DNA of 64,000 bases. It comes from Lepiota brunneoincarnata. Its lineage: Eukaryota > Basidiomycota > Agaricomycetes > Agaricales > Agaricaceae. The stretch spans positions 124,001-188,000 of the forward strand of contig JAEBUN010000004.1 in the NCBI GenBank assembly GCA_023014365.1, read 5' to 3'. Made by a program: the position numbers and the translations under genes. Positions within the stretch are counted from its first letter, which is position 1. Every line of letters starts with the position of its first letter. The notes beneath the pieces are model-generated. The model had not been told where the DNA came from. It ran no database searches and worked only from the letters and a program-made list of their open reading frames with translations. Shown one piece after another: positions 63,677 through 64,000 of the stretch.

Positions 63677-64000
63677 TTGATATGGCCAGGTGAATGCAAC
63701 TCAAGCTTATTATGTCCAGAAAGCAAGAAAGAAGGCCATAGAGGATGGTGAGTAACATATCAACTCTATGATCAATGTCTGATCTCTTATTATACCTCCT
63801 CAGCCAAAAATGCACAACAGATCCCCATCTTTGAAAAAGAACCTTGGGAGAGAATATGGAGATACCCAAAGCCAGTCATTGTTACCTGGGTTAGGGGTTC
63901 ACTCTTGAGTAGCATGGTATTTGAGGCAAGATGTCTATACAGACTTGGTCTTGTCCTACTAGGCATGACTTGGAGACAATGGAGCACTATAAGTCCAGCC
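63677..64000. other. Right-end flank, continuation of the interrupted target
   Basis: Plus frame just after the LTR reads GQVNATQAYYVQKARKKAIE then a stop, which may continue the zinc-finger fragment at 55731-55800. The rest has only short ORFs, no recognised gene. Confidence 0.35.

Overview
The window is nuclear DNA of a filamentous basidiomycete, almost certainly an Agaricomycete. It has no bacterial-style operons. Where introns can be placed they are 46-73 bp with GT...AG ends. It contains a chromodomain-bearing Ty3/Gypsy element, Plavaka-type DNA transposon coding sequence, Tc1-type DD34E elements, a fungal LINE, and protein families I recognise only from mushroom genomes. The species cannot be named from the sequence. 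The density of nested transposons suits a repeat-bloated, for example ectomycorrhizal, genome.

Layout. 1-10.96 kb: LINE copies on both strands, broken up by a Tc1 element (2561-4166), a 1.84-kb LTR-like repeat (6196-8035) and a 377-bp solo LTR (9312-9688). 10.96-18.0 kb: the 3' part of a decayed Gypsy element with antisense genes between pol and the LTR, split by a SINE-like retroposon (11409-12482). 18.05-27.3 kb: a second decayed Gypsy pol carrying a Tc1-type MITE, a Tc1 copy and a CpG-free solo LTR, followed by small membrane-protein ORFs and an antisense gene remnant. 27.8-35.3 kb: a more gene-like, CpG-retaining island with an intact four-exon gene (27767-28962, minus), a hypothetical locus, and an 892-codon Agaricomycete family gene with one stop codon, flanked by five copies of a 20-bp quasi-palindrome. 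35.7-43.1 kb: a Plavaka transposase gene split by a third Tc1 copy, then a kinesin-stalk-like coiled-coil gene split by a second copy of the 1.85-kb repeat. 43.7-55.8 kb: a minisatellite, dispersed repeats, a young solo LTR, another antisense-gene Gypsy remnant, a minus-strand Gypsy pol split by a minisatellite-bearing solo LTR, and a second Tc1 family. 55.8-63.7 kb: an apparently intact 7871-bp Gypsy chromovirus with near-identical 663-bp LTRs, a 5-bp target duplication, intact gag and pol, and an antisense intron-containing gene.

How the parts fit. The most informative element is the intact Gypsy. An 11-nt stretch about 34 nt downstream of its LTR TATA box is exactly complementary to the sequence 3 nt after the 5' LTR, the arrangement expected of self-primed (Tf1/sushi-type) reverse transcription. 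Between pol and the 3' LTR it carries an antisense gene with an acidic region, a double CxxC cysteine cluster and a coiled coil. Related antisense genes occupy the same place in at least two older Gypsy remnants, and probably a third. Related repeats differ mainly by CG to TG/CA changes (LTR CpG counts about 54, 51 and 1), so CpG decay gives a relative clock for the nesting order. The Tc1 elements of two divergent families, plus one MITE, share a terminal design in which every 206-bp arm is itself closed by an inverted 17-bp motif.
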